Translations under genes and position numbers: made by a program
In this document: in pieces, positions 23,146 to 33,321 of the stretch
Numbering within the stretch: the stretch's first letter is position 1
Layout: the number at the start of each line of letters is the position of its first letter
Assembly (NCBI RefSeq): GCF_000003605.2
Contig: NW_003107110.1
Coordinates: 102,753 to 151,655, forward strand
Direction of reading: 5' to 3'
Origin: Saccoglossus kowalevskii
Taxonomy: Eukaryota; Hemichordata; Enteropneusta; Harrimaniidae
DNA length: 48,903 nucleotides
The notes under the pieces: generated by a model
Told to the model about the DNA's origin: nothing
The model's database searches: none
Seen by the model: the letters and a program-made list of their open reading frames with translations, nothing else

Positions 23146-23851
23146 TTAGGAATTCCCGTTTTTCGTCTACTGAAATGCCGGCCTCCGCAACGTCCGAACT
23201 AAATCTCTAGTTACTCTCCAACAACGGGCGCGTCGTGATAGCCTGGCAGTTCGTATTGCCTGATGTGCCATTCACAGTGACATTTCCCAATGTCACAAAT
23301 GGGAACCAAAATAATAACACGTCTCCCAATTTCCATGATCCACCCAAGGCATATGTTTTACTCCCTGCTGGAATGTATAAGTACATAGATCATACTATAT
23401 TTCCGCTGCCAAGTTAAAGTTGCAGTCGGTGTAATACAAAGCTACTATTTATTTAATTAATAAACGAAGCCGCATTCGTTTTGCAACATGGCACTACCGC
23501 GGTGCATCTTATACCACTGGCGCACGTGATCTTACTATAGGTATCTCCACACGGTTAGGTGACCGTGATGTCCACGATCTTACCATGGAACTACCATGGA
23601 GGTAAAAAGAGCCATCCATGGAACTACGAACCACTGATCTCACTGACTAGACGCGAACAATAGAGGGAAACGCCCAGAATAGAACGACAAATGAATGTTG
23701 ATCAGACCCTAACTCGTCACTGTCTTTCACAGCAGGAAGTTGTATTATGCATAATAATGAGTGAGACGCACCATTTTGTATGGCGTCATTACCCGGGACT
23801 GGACGATTTTGTAAGAGAGGAAATTGCCGTTAGCAAAACTAGTGACTGTAT

Positions 23852-24617
23852 AATGTGAAATAATGTCAAAAACCAAATTATGTTCGCCCATAAGTAAATA
23901 AATTATACCCAAAAAAATGAATTCCTCCAGCTTCCTTGTTTTCAAATAGGTATCCCATCCAATGAAATAATGTTAAAAACCAAATTATCGTCGCCCATAA
24001 GTAAATAAATTATTCACCCCCTAAAAATGAATTCCTCCAGCTTCCTTGTTTTCAAATACGTATACCATCCAATGAAATAATGTCAAAAAACCAAATTATC
24101 GTCGCCCATATCTAAATAAATTATTTACCCCCCCCCCCCAATGAATTACTCCAGCTTCCTTGTTTTCAAATAGGTATCCCATCCAATGAAATAATGTCAA
24201 AAAACCAAATTATCGTCGCCCATAAGTAAATAAATTATTCACCCCCTAAAAATGAATTCATCCAGCTTCCTTGTTTTCAAATAGGTATCCCATCCAATGA
24301 AATAATGTCAAAAAACCAAATTATCGTCACCAAAAAGTGAATAAATTATACCCAAAAAATGAATTCATCCAGCTTCCTTGTTTTCAAATAGGTATACCAT
24401 CCAATGAAATAATGTCAAAAAACAACATTATCGTCGCCCATAAGTAAATAAATTATTCATCCCCTAAAATGAATTCATCCAGCTTTCTTGTTTTCAAATA
24501 GGTATCCCATCCAATGAAATAATGTCAAAAAACTAAATTATCGTCACCAAAAAGTGAATAAATTATTTACCAAAAAAAATGAATTACTCCAGCTTCCTAG
24601 TTTTCAAATAGGTATCC
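23852..24617. repeat. 110-bp satellite array, seven units
   Basis: Seven tandem units marked by the TTCCTTGTTTTCAAATAGG box, which falls at about 23931, 24041, 24155, 24266, 24373, 24483 and 24593, a period of 107-114 bp. Other conserved boxes are AATGAAATAATGTC and CCAAATTATCGTCGCCCATA. Length differences come mostly from one C/A-rich hypervariable spot. No coding potential seen. Confidence 0.93.
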
Positions 24618-25283
24618 CTTCAGCAGATAGTTTGCGAGCTAAGATACTGTAGTTTGCGAGCTAAAGATGATTCATTCCAACTTTTTCCAAAATCGTGACT
24701 AAGTTCTGGAACCAATGATCATGTCTATTTGGTCTAAAATGCGGCACCTATAGCGATCGAATAGTGTGCATCACTATGATCACTGTGTTGATTTACCGCT
24801 GATTTTCTGAATAAAAATCACCATCTGCTCTTTTTTAGTTGTTTCATGACGGTACGACTTGTAAGTATAAGTCGAAGGCCATAATCTCACATCCCTGTTC
24901 CGGCAAAGTCAGAAAACGGAGACTAATAATTCCACCCCACCATGTATGTGCGCGATAGTCCGTTCATACGTCTTCCCGCACCTGCCTCTCGGACATGGCT
25001 GGACCGATGACGTGCGAACTTCATATATGCACCGTACATTTTGGGATCTGATACAAGATGGCCGAATGACAGCCATTTCAGTGATAGAAATTCATCAAAA
25101 TTAAGCAATTCGAAACCAGAGCTCGGTCACGCATAGACAAATGTTGGTGTGCACTCTGAATATAAATGATACCTTGGTACATGTCATATTGTTTTACGAT
25201 GAGACTAAAAATGACTGACTGGTTGTAAATTTGTTTTAGCGAATGCTGTTCCAGAGACACCGTGCTTTCACTAATCACGTTAA

Positions 25284-25492
25284 AAGACGGCGGTCGTCTC
25301 GCCACGCATGCAGACCAATGATTACACAATGAGACGTTACCAAATTTTAATGAGATTATTCCTTTGGTGATTGGAAGGTGTCGTCGACGATACTTAGTGC
25401 ACGTCGCTCCCATGTCAAAGTTCGTACTCGTGATATCTATTAGAAGAGCGCATTGAGTCGTGGGAAAATCAATGTTTATCAACACAAATGTC
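25284..25492. mobile_element. TTAA-flanked MITE group C, truncated
   Basis: Begins after TTAA with a terminal repeat AAGACGGCGGTCGTCTCGCC and follows the copy at 48286-48574 through GAGACGTTACCAA, TCGTCG, TTAGTGCACGTCG and GGGAAAATCAATGTTTATCA. It stops matching near 25492, so the right terminal repeat is missing. Confidence 0.75.
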
Positions 25493-26658
25493 ACCCTGTA
25501 AACCTTCCAAATACGTCATATTTCACGCATATGCCCGTGCATTTGTTTGACGATCTAATTGAAGATTTAAAGCAAAAAGTACATCAAAAGCAAGCATTTC
25601 CACCATTCCAGAACCAGCTCAAATCAAACTTTACACATAATTTATACCACATCAATTTTTGAATCAAATTGACCGACTTTAGTTTGTTGCGCGACGGGGG
25701 CTGTGTCATGTCATTGACTTGTCTTATATTGTTTGTATGGCGTAATTATTTTTCATTCTTTTGTTTTAAATTGTTCTTGCTTATATTTAGCTGTACGTGT
25801 TGGTCTGTGTGTCCCCTGACTTGCGTGACCCACTAACTTGCTCGCCTCGTATAGGTGTGGATCCGCTACCTACCTGACACGTGGCTAACACAGTTTAAAA
25901 TATGGCCGTAAGTTTTCTGCATATACACAGAAAAGTAAAAAAAGACATTTTTTATGAATATACTTTGTTGTGAACACAACTATATTCATTCATTCGAATC
26001 CAAACAAGAAGATTGGTTCAGTTTTGGTCAACTCGGCTCAAGGGTGGACGAGCATGCGCTTTACTAAAATAGTGTGTCTGGTATTGGAGCAAGTCGTTTT
26101 CCTTCCCAGAAATCATTGCGGCCAATACACCGAAAGTATATACGTAGAAATATAACTCTGCCTGGGAGATTGGGAGCGAGTATGATAAATGTGGATTCAT
26201 GTTTAGCACTAAATTCATTAACACACCTATCCTACGTTTTGATTGAGTCCCCCCCCTCCCGATTTGGCTAGGCAGACACGGTCGCCCTATCTCATTTCAC
26301 AAAACACGTGCGCATCAATTAGACAGAAATTAGGAACGGCATATTTGTCAGTACACGAGCTCATACAATACGTGTAAGTGCCGTTTGGGTGTACACATTT
26401 GGGGAAAACAGTTTTTCAACAAACGATTTTTAAAATATATACCTATAATATAGTCTGTATGTATTTGTACGAGGTATATATTAATTCAAATAATTAAAAT
26501 TTTAAAAAATAGTATTGATTCAAACTTTCAATCAGTTTCTTTTAATTTGTTTTGTAAATTACAAGTGTACATTATTAGGTAAAATAAATATTTGATTTCA
26601 ATTTGAAATATTTGAGCAATGAAATGGTTGAACATATAAAACAAAACTGCTAATACAT

Positions 26659-26892
26659 CAGTGGCGGAGGCACAGGGGGTAGAGGGACGGTCCCCAGAAA
26701 AAATGTTGGGCCCCCCCCCCAATCAATCAGAAACCGTTTGTGTGCACCTCAAAATGCAGGAAACAGCGTTTCAGAGGGTCTATATTTCTTAAGCGGGAGC
26801 ATGCCCCGGACCCCCTAGTAAGGTCGGGCCTTTGGCGCATGGTTGGTGAGCAGATTTCGCCTCCCATGCAAAATGTCGTGCCGCCGCCTCTG
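26659..26892. mobile_element. CAG...CTG MITE (group D), longer copy
   Basis: 234 bp with ends CAGTGGCGGAGGCAC and GTGCCGCCGCCTCTG, inverted repeats of each other. The 5-bp TACAT flanks both sides. The interior shares TTTCAGAGGGTCTA with the shorter copy at 28213. A minus-strand open frame runs through it and the next MITE but is chance. Confidence 0.82.
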
Positions 26893-26910
26893 TACATGTA
26901 CTTACAGTAG

Positions 26911-27045
26911 AAACGAACAGTGGTCGTCGCGCCACGTTCCGACCTATAAGGGATCCGTAGCGACGTATACGACGCGTATAAAACATGTAATGTATTGTTT
27001 GCTTACATGAAATAACTACAGGCGCTGTGTGACGGCCACCGCCCT
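26911..27045. mobile_element. TTAA-flanked MITE group A
   Basis: About 135 bp, from a decayed left end AACAGTGGTCGTCGCGCC, through TAGCGACGTATACGACGCGT and TTACATGAAAT, to GACGGCCACCGCCCT followed by TTAA (27046-27049). The terminal repeats match those of groups B and C in the GTCGTC part. Confidence 0.75.
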
Positions 27046-27055
27046 TTAATAACAC

Positions 27056-27083
27056 CATGGATGTACTTGTTAGTACATCCATG
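27056..27083. repeat. Perfect 12-bp inverted repeat
   Basis: CATGGATGTACT and AGTACATCCATG around a 4-base TGTT loop, 10 bp from the end of the group A MITE at 26911-27045. It would form a stable cruciform or RNA hairpin. It is not part of that MITE's inverted ends. Confidence 0.8.
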
Positions 27084-27944
27084 ATAACACTAATAGACCA
27101 CCAACTGGGATTTCTTAAGGGGACGATCCCGGGGACGGATATTTCATTGTTGAACCTCATTACTGGTGTTCGTGTCCGTGCATAGCTCATGTACCAATAT
27201 GACCATTTACCCTGGAAACACGCGTACCACGCTCTTGGTTTATGACGTAATAAGCACGTGACAGTAACTGCGACGGGTTTCGATGTCACGTGGTATATTT
27301 GCCAGAGTTTGGTATACTATCTGCTGTCAAGTTTGTTCTATCTCAGACTACTATTTTATAGTACTAATCCACAGTAGTCTGACTTGCTATATATCACATA
27401 GTTTTGAATAGGATGAAAAAGTACAAATTGCCACCAAAACGACGCTCAAGTAAATACTCTTGGAACCTTATAAGATGCAATATGAACGAGAACATGTAAT
27501 ATAACTACAATGGACTATGATTTACCTCGATCTGAACACACTGTTCATGTAACACACTTATGAGTATTCATTAGAAGGAACAGCGACATTATTTGATACG
27601 CATGCGTACTGGTTGTTTTAGTACGTACAATAACAATCACTGCACATGCGTATTAGTGGTTTTTATTTTTTTTAATATTGCTGCAAATACAACATTTTTA
27701 GTTTATGAGAAATCATAGTCGTTCTGGTCTACAACAATAATGAAAAAATACATGTTTATGTTTGTTTATATTGCACCTTTAAAACTCATTTCAGGGAAAA
27801 TCCAACTACACTCAAAAATGTATCGAACACTCAAATCGATTACTAGTGCATATCGATACTATTTTATATTCCATACGGCGGTTCTTAATGTGACACGATA
27901 TAACAATATTTTAACCCTGAAATCATAACCCACTTTGAATATTT

Positions 27945-28163
27945 CGTACAGCCAGACTTGCATACAGCCTCTTGTTTGTTTTTTTGTTTTTTTCCCCAAG
28001 AAAATTAAAAAAAAATATTTGAGTGCATACTAGTAAATAGCAAAAGCCGGATCTCCGCGTAATCCATGTAGGCCCGGCTTTCGCCATTTATACACTAAAA
28101 TAATATTCTATTTTATTGGAAAAACACCCAAAACAACCAAGAAACTGTAAGTCTGGCTGCACG
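27945..28163. mobile_element. Foldback element with ~95-bp arms
   Basis: The two halves are inverted copies. Outer ends CGTACAGCCAGACTT and AAGTCTGGCTGCACG match at 14 of 15; inner ends TAAATAGCAAAAGCCGG and CCGGCTTTCGCCATTTA match at 15 of 17; between them lie alignable AT-rich segments with small gaps. The central loop is about 23 bases. No clear target duplication. It could be a foldback MITE or a local inverted duplication, and any transcript would form a long hairpin. Confidence 0.85.
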
Positions 28164-28212
28164 TGTAAAAGGAAAACCCTTTATACACCCATGGTAATTA
28201 TTGGTCAATGAC

Positions 28213-28328
28213 CAGTGGCGGCGGCACCGGGGGACAGAGGGGGCGCCCACCCGAAAAAAAATCAGAAAATAGCATTTCAGAGGGTCTAGATCGCGCCCCT
28301 CATGCAGAATTTCGTGCCGCCACCTCTG
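28213..28328. mobile_element. CAG...CTG MITE (group D), short copy
   Basis: 116 bp, ends CAGTGGCGGCGGCAC and GTGCCGCCACCTCTG, with a perfect 6-bp AATGAC at both borders (28207-28212, 28329-28334). It looks like an internally deleted relative of 26659-26892. CAG-ended terminal repeats occur in hAT- and CACTA-like elements; the duplication length of 5-6 bp leaves the superfamily open. Confidence 0.85.
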
Positions 28329-28935
28329 AATGACGTATACTTACTTCGATACATTTTTTACGTAAACTATTGTATAAAAGCTTATAAGGACGCGTCCACT
28401 ATTTTCAACGAATTTAGAACCATTTGCTGACAGAATTCCGAGTCGCGCAATAACTGTGACCATGGAGCTTTTTTAGCTTTTTTAGCTTCATGCTGTGACG
28501 GACGTACACGTATCCACGTGGTTGGCGCGTGTTGACTTTTGAAACAAACCTAATCTAACAAATTAAAATAGAGTAAAAAAAAGTGACACGTATTTGATAG
28601 GTGGCGGTTCGTGTTGACGGACAATAGGTAAGTGGCCACCACACGTTGGTGTCGTGTTTCTGATGGCTTGTCCCAATAAGCGATGTGTCCAGTATGTATA
28701 CATGAGAGAAGGGGTCCACTCAGCTTGTGGGATGCAGACACGTTAAAAAGAATGTATCTCGTAAGTCAGTTTATAAACCGAGACGAATGCGGTTGATACC
28801 GGTAACACGAATGGTCTGAAGGTAGTCAGTTTAGTTAATTTGCTGCTGTTTCCGATGCCGGAACTTACATCAATTGAATCAGATAGTTCGTCTCACGTGT
28901 GACTATTTTTCGGGGAGTGAAGGTTGATACACTCA

Positions 28936-29181
28936 ATGTTGAACATGAAGCTAACCACTCATCTAGTCATGGACGCCGGGGAGTCAAGTCACATAGATTT
29001 CGAACCTGTGCATTTCAGTGCGTGTGAATACACCGAGGAATTGGGAGTAACCGATTTTCGCAATCACAAAAATAAAAAAAAAAAAGACCACACGCATGAC
29101 TTTTTTTCGTTACAAGAATTGTTAATGAATTCTTCAAAGCTATATGACAATTTAGTGGAAGATATGGATAGAATATATTAA
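28936..29181 (+). CDS. Small open frame, 81 codons, uncertain
   Basis: From an ATG at 28936 the frame reads MLNMKLTTHLVMDAGESSHI, continues with DFEPVHFSACEYTEELGVTD, includes a Lys-rich patch from an A-run and ends NLVEDMDRIY before TAA. Composition is acidic and protein-like rather than the hydrophobic output usual for random AT-rich DNA. No domain, signal peptide or membrane segment is recognised, and the start context is poor. It may be chance. Confidence 0.18.
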   Translation: MLNMKLTTHLVMDAGESSHIDFEPVHFSACEYTEELGVTDFRNHKNKKKKDHTHDFFSLQELLMNSSKLYDNLVEDMDRIY

Positions 29182-29402
29182 AATATTATGAGAAAACATT
29201 GTCTAATATCTTAGTTTACAACTACCGTGAGCGATGAATAGATATAATATTTCCACAAAACTCAAAATAGTAATTAATTTCACTATAATTGTAAATAACC
29301 AACTGTTGAAATATTGTGCAAAATTATACTTCAGATATTGTAAAATATATTCTTCTTCACAGACAGCTCTTCCAAGTGTACGGTACGTACGGCCCTCACC
29401 AA

Positions 29403-29762
29403 ATAATTTTCGCACGCACGTTGGATCTAAAAAACAACACGACAACTGCATTGATCCTTGTCAACAGTGTCATCAGATGCATGTGCCTAACCATATACAC
29501 CTTAAAAACTCAAACTAGATCAGTTGTCCGAGATAAGAGACCGTATAGTATACGGCTAAACACGATGACATTGGACTCGCCCATAATTTTCGCACGCACG
29601 TTGGATCTAAAAAACAACACGACAACTGCATTGATCCTTGTCAACAGTGTCATCAGATGCATGTGCCTAACCATATACACCTTAAAAACTCAAACTAGAT
29701 CAGTTGTCCGAGATAAGAGACCGTATAGTATACGGCTAAACACGATGACATTGGACTCGCCC
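29403..29762. repeat. Exact 180-bp tandem duplication
   Basis: 29403-29582 and 29583-29762 are identical base for base by eye. Each unit contains the palindrome CCGTATAGTATACGG. As 180 is divisible by three, a chance open frame on the + strand is duplicated in register. It is either very recent or an assembly artefact. Confidence 0.95.
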
Positions 29763-29820
29763 ATTGAGTAGTGTTAATAATTTGGGTCAATTTCATTAAT
29801 AAAGTCCAAAATATGGTGAC

Positions 29821-30391
29821 GTTTAGGTAGAAGCCTAGTCATAATTTTTGACAAAATTGGTCATGAATCGCATGACAATGCTCATTAATTTATGTACATT
29901 CATGAAGCTAATGTCCCATGGTACAATGAAATACAATGTATCATTATTTTGTGTGTTACAGTTAAGCTTTTTGAGAAATGTGTCCTAACATTTCTTAAAA
30001 ATTGCTATTTTTAGAACAATTCCATAGACTGAACACAATGTTAAAGAAAAATTGCATTTTTTTGACACTTTTTAAAACCCAGATTTTTGAAATAATTCAG
30101 AACAACAAAAAGTACTTCGTTATTAACAATATATGATTTTTTCAGCCTATGTCACCAGGCTAGATTTTGAGATCTTGCATAATATCTCTGCCATAGGAAC
30201 CTGTGGTAAAAGTGTTATAATAGTGTCAAAATGGCGACTTTCCACTAAAATACAACCATCAATTTCTCCCCCAAAAAAGGCTGGTGACCCCCAACTTTTT
30301 TCAGGTCAAAATCCATATATTGCTTTGGAGTACAGTTTATTGCAAAATGAATAAATTCTGGTATAATTTATGAGTAGGCTTCTACGTTAAC
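29821..30391. mobile_element. Non-autonomous element with 27-bp inverted ends
   Basis: The left end GTTTAGGTAGAAGCCTAGTC continues AT-rich and matches the inverted right end (GAGTAGGCTTCTACGTTAAC) at 23 of 27 positions. 571 bp with no credible coding sequence. Its right part, from GTCACCAGGC (30151) to GTTAAC, is repeated in the adjoining segment 30414-30656. Class not assigned. Confidence 0.65.
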
Positions 30392-30413
30392 GCAACGCAT
30401 GTTCGAAATTCGT

Positions 30414-30656
30414 GTCACCAGGCAAGATTTTGAGACATTGCATATTATCTTTGCCATAGGAATATATGATAAAAGCATTATAATAGTGCCAAAATGGCGA
30501 CTTTCCACTAAAATACAACCATCAATTTTTCGAAAATAAGGCTGGTGACCCCCATTTTTTTAAAAATCAATAGCCTTATAATGTCGTGGGGTACAGTTTA
30601 TTGCAAAATGAATAAATTCTGAGTATTTTAATTTATGAGTAGGCTTCTACGTTAAC
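30414..30656. repeat. Second copy of the right half of the adjoining element
   Basis: Matches 30151-30391 throughout (CACCAGGC, AAAATGGCGACTTTCCACTA, AAATACAACCATCAATTT, TACAGTTTATTGCAAAATGA, TAGGCTTCTACGTTAAC) with scattered substitutions, offset 263 bp. It lacks the left terminal repeat, so it is a partial tandem duplication or a second truncated insertion. Confidence 0.85.
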
Positions 30657-30810
30657 ACACAATGTACATGTATTTACTCGCGTCGTATACGGGGTGCGTT
30701 CATGTTTTCTGAGCTAAATGGAACGAATAAGTGATTAGGAGACTTGATGAGAATATCGTGATAAAAGCCACCATTTGATAACTCAAATTTCAAACACTTA
30801 AATTTACTCC

Positions 30811-30815
<5 letters not shown>

Positions 30816-30850
<35 letters not shown>
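30816..30850. repeat. (TA)n microsatellite
   Basis: About 17 uninterrupted TA dinucleotides. Confidence 0.95.
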
Positions 30851-30851
<1 letters not shown>

Positions 30852-31460
30852 TCAACTCAGGCTTGTAACTGGATACATTAATTTAAAATATGTATTATGC
30901 GTTTTTTTTCTCCGAGAACATCGCGTGTCTTAGTCTGGAAGACGAACCATGATTTCACATTATAACCAGGTCTTTATACAGAAATCGTAAATTGCAGGTC
31001 TGGATAATTCAGTTCAATCATTGACTTCAGTCGCGTTTATTTTTGAGGCATGGTGCGAACATCTGTTAAAACAAGACAATACTGATTTCCGGATACGTTT
31101 GATGCATGCCGACAATGTCCACAGGTGAAACGGATGGATTACAACTAAATATACTACGATACTGTCATGCGGAGTTCTTGGAGACATTGTAGAAAATAAT
31201 CATGTATTAAATTTAAAAATACATATATGAATTAAGAATGAAGAAATAAGTAAATTAATTAATAACAATTTATCCGTCTTCTGATTAAATGTCAATTTTG
31301 ATTTGAATTGATTGTTTGAATGTGCAAAATGAATGAAGCGAAGGAATTTCGCATGTAACACGCATGCGAGCATTTCAAGTGAAATTGGTATTTTCATTTT
31401 TTATTTTAAGAAACGTCATTCTTCAAGTTGGGTGAATCACATATCAGTAGTTGTGCTGTT

Positions 31461-31495
31461 ACCATGGTCACATGGTGACCATTATATATAATGGT
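31461..31495. repeat. Overlapping palindromes
   Basis: ATGGTCAC/GTGACCAT with a 3-base spacer (31464-31482) overlaps an 18-bp perfect palindrome ACCATTATATATAATGGT (31478-31495). The shared arm can pair with either partner. Confidence 0.75.
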
Positions 31496-31614
31496 ATAGG
31501 AGGTGTCCAATTTTATCATGTAAAACATCACCGCATTCTAAATCGTTACATTTTAAATTAACAATATGTTACTATGGAAACCGAATTCTGAAATACGAGG
31601 TGTATTGTTGCGCG

Positions 31615-31830
31615 ATGGTTTACTTGGACGGGGGTTTTGGGCAGTTTTTAAAGTTATATAGACGAGTAACCGGGAATTCATTTTCACCGGCCAAGGCTCA
31701 TGACTGTATAAGCGGCTTCAACGAAACTGTGCGAATCGATCGATGTGTTGGAAACAACGTGTTTGTTAGAACAGATTACTTTCCCAGCTGTTTACATGTG
31801 TATAACCTGTGCAACCTAAAGTTTAACTGA
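31615..31830 (+). CDS. Small open frame, 71 residues, uncertain
   Basis: ATG with G at -3 and G at +4, reading MVYLDGGFGQFLKLYRRVTG, then NSFSPAKAHDCISGF and ending YNLCNLKFN before TGA. It has four cysteines and mixed composition; codon use is not obviously random. There is no recognised family, no signal peptide and no flanking splice signals that would decide the matter. Confidence 0.17.
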   Translation: MVYLDGGFGQFLKLYRRVTGNSFSPAKAHDCISGFNETVRIDRCVGNNVFVRTDYFPSCLHVYNLCNLKFN

Positions 31831-31865
31831 TTTAACATCATGCGCGTATATTTAGTACCACCAAG

Positions 31866-31894
31866 CACCGTCCCTGCCGTGTTGAGGGACGGTG
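31866..31894. repeat. Perfect 10-bp hairpin
   Basis: CACCGTCCCT and AGGGACGGTG flank a 9-base loop, with weaker pairing continuing outward (ACCAAG / CTTGG-like). It lies just left of a group C MITE. Confidence 0.7.
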
Positions 31895-31909
31895 CACCAA
31901 GGTAATATT

Positions 31910-32167
31910 TACACATACACGATATTTGTCTTACTGAACAGTTAGTCCACTACTACCCAATGCGCTCTTCCGGTGGCAATCATGAATGCGAGTGTTGATC
32001 TGGTAGCGATGTACACTAAACATATACCGACTTTGACTCCTTGGAATCCGTCGACGCATTCAAATCATTTCCAGGAATTGTTCGATCTGCCCAACAAGTG
32101 AAGTCGTCATTTTTTGTGAATTGGCGACGCATATCTTGCGTATGCGTGGCGCGTCGACCGCCGTCCT
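31910..32167. mobile_element. TTAA-flanked MITE group C, reverse orientation
   Basis: Read on the minus strand it starts after TTAA with AGGACGGCGGTCGACGCGCC, ACGCATACGCAAGATAT, as in 48286-48574, and reaches CGCATTGGGTAGTAGTGGAC near its far end. The far terminal repeat has decayed, so the left border (about 31910) is approximate. Confidence 0.7.
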
Positions 32168-32389
32168 TTAAATGTATAAACAAACAGCAGACACGCAGCT
32201 CATCGTAGGTCATTATCTTCAGTATCTACCCTTTGGGGAAGTATGTTTACATCGATTTCCCGAAGCCATGTGGTTGGGACAATGGATTGGTCCTTTGATT
32301 GGTCACACTTTGACCAACCGGGGATGAGTCTGATCATGGAGGTCTGATATACGCATGTTTTTGTGACGTTGAAGAGACGTAAATGTTCG

Positions 32390-32482
32390 ATATGAGACTC
32401 ATAGCGACGTATACAACGCGTGTAAAATACATTGTTTATTTACATGAAATTTCAACAGGCGCTGCGCGACGACCACCGCGCT
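32390..32482. mobile_element. TTAA-flanked MITE group A, left end decayed
   Basis: TCATAGCGACGTATACAACG through TTTACATGAAATTTCAACAG to CGACGACCACCGCGCT followed by TTAA (32483-32486). Closest to 38864-38978 and 26911-27045. The left terminus cannot be placed. Confidence 0.72.
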
Positions 32483-32507
32483 TTAACGGCCGGTTGACTG
32501 TAGTTAA

Positions 32508-32655
32508 AGCGGAGGAGTCGTCATCTGCGCATGCGTCAGATGGCCATAGCGTTTCATTGTTGACAAACAAGTGTCTACCCATGGGCCTTTGCGTGTGTTG
32601 TTATCATCGCTTGGGAGCCAATTCCCGCGCGTGCGCAGGTGACGACCCTCCCGCT
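32508..32655. mobile_element. TTAA-flanked MITE group B, intact ends
   Basis: 148 bp with TTAA on both sides (32504-32507, 32656-32659). The left end AGCGGAGGAGTCGTCATCTG and the inverted right end AGCGGGAGGGTCGTCACCTG match in most positions over 28 bp. Only 25 bp separate it from the preceding group A element. A 146-codon open frame spanning both is fortuitous. Confidence 0.88.
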
Positions 32656-33252
32656 TTAAACAACCATGCATTGGACGGTTTTCATTACGTCACGAAAAAG
32701 CTTCTTTACCACGAAGACGCGATGTGTATCACAATTCCGGCTCACAGACAGAGTGGCGATGGAGATAATAATGGCGATGCAACCAAGCCCATGGAAATAA
32801 GTAGTCGTTTTCTCGTTACATAAAGCTCGCACAAATACATATACCGGGTCGTCATTGCAGTAATAAGCCTGTAAATTCGAAGTTAGACTAACATATTTTT
32901 TTCTTAAATTATCACTAGTCAGGAGTAAACAATCATAGAGGAAAATGTCATTACATTACCATAAAGAAATGAACAATGAATCTGACATAAATATCGATAT
33001 CACACCGGTGAGCAGAAGGACACAAAAAAATGTTATTTTCAAATGTTCTTCACATTTTATATTAATTAAAATTACATGCACATTTTGTGCATAGTATGAT
33101 TTGTATAATTATATTATTTATCAGTTCATTTGTGTCTGAAATAAAAAAAATAAAAAAATGCAACCGCTTGAATTATTGATATTTTTAATTAGACTATATG
33201 TAACAATGTAACACGCCATGTCACAGATTGTATACGCATACTTGACCAGAAA

Positions 33253-33321
33253 TGACGTCACATCGTTTTCAGAGTGGCTGTGAGTCGGGACAGGGACGAG
33301 AAATGGTGCCTTCTATATAAA
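33253..33321 (+). promoter_or_regulatory. Promoter-like CRE plus TATA
   Basis: A perfect palindromic CRE (TGACGTCA, 33253-33260) is followed 54 bp later by TATATAAA (33314-33321), a spacing plausible for a core promoter on the + strand. The next ATG opens only a short frame. No gene is recognised downstream, so this is pattern only. Confidence 0.3.

Noticed and set aside
26789-27289. 166-codon minus-strand open frame, longest in the window
   Set aside because: It runs through two MITEs (26659-26892 and 26911-27045) and a palindrome; the openness comes from CpG-rich MITE sequence, and there is no domain.
29316-29771. 151-codon frame across the 180-bp duplication
   Set aside because: The frame is long only because an exact duplication of a multiple of three doubles it; composition is random and no domain is present.
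32383-32823. 146-codon plus-strand open frame
   Set aside because: It crosses a group A and a group B MITE with the TTAA sites between them; no continuous protein signal.
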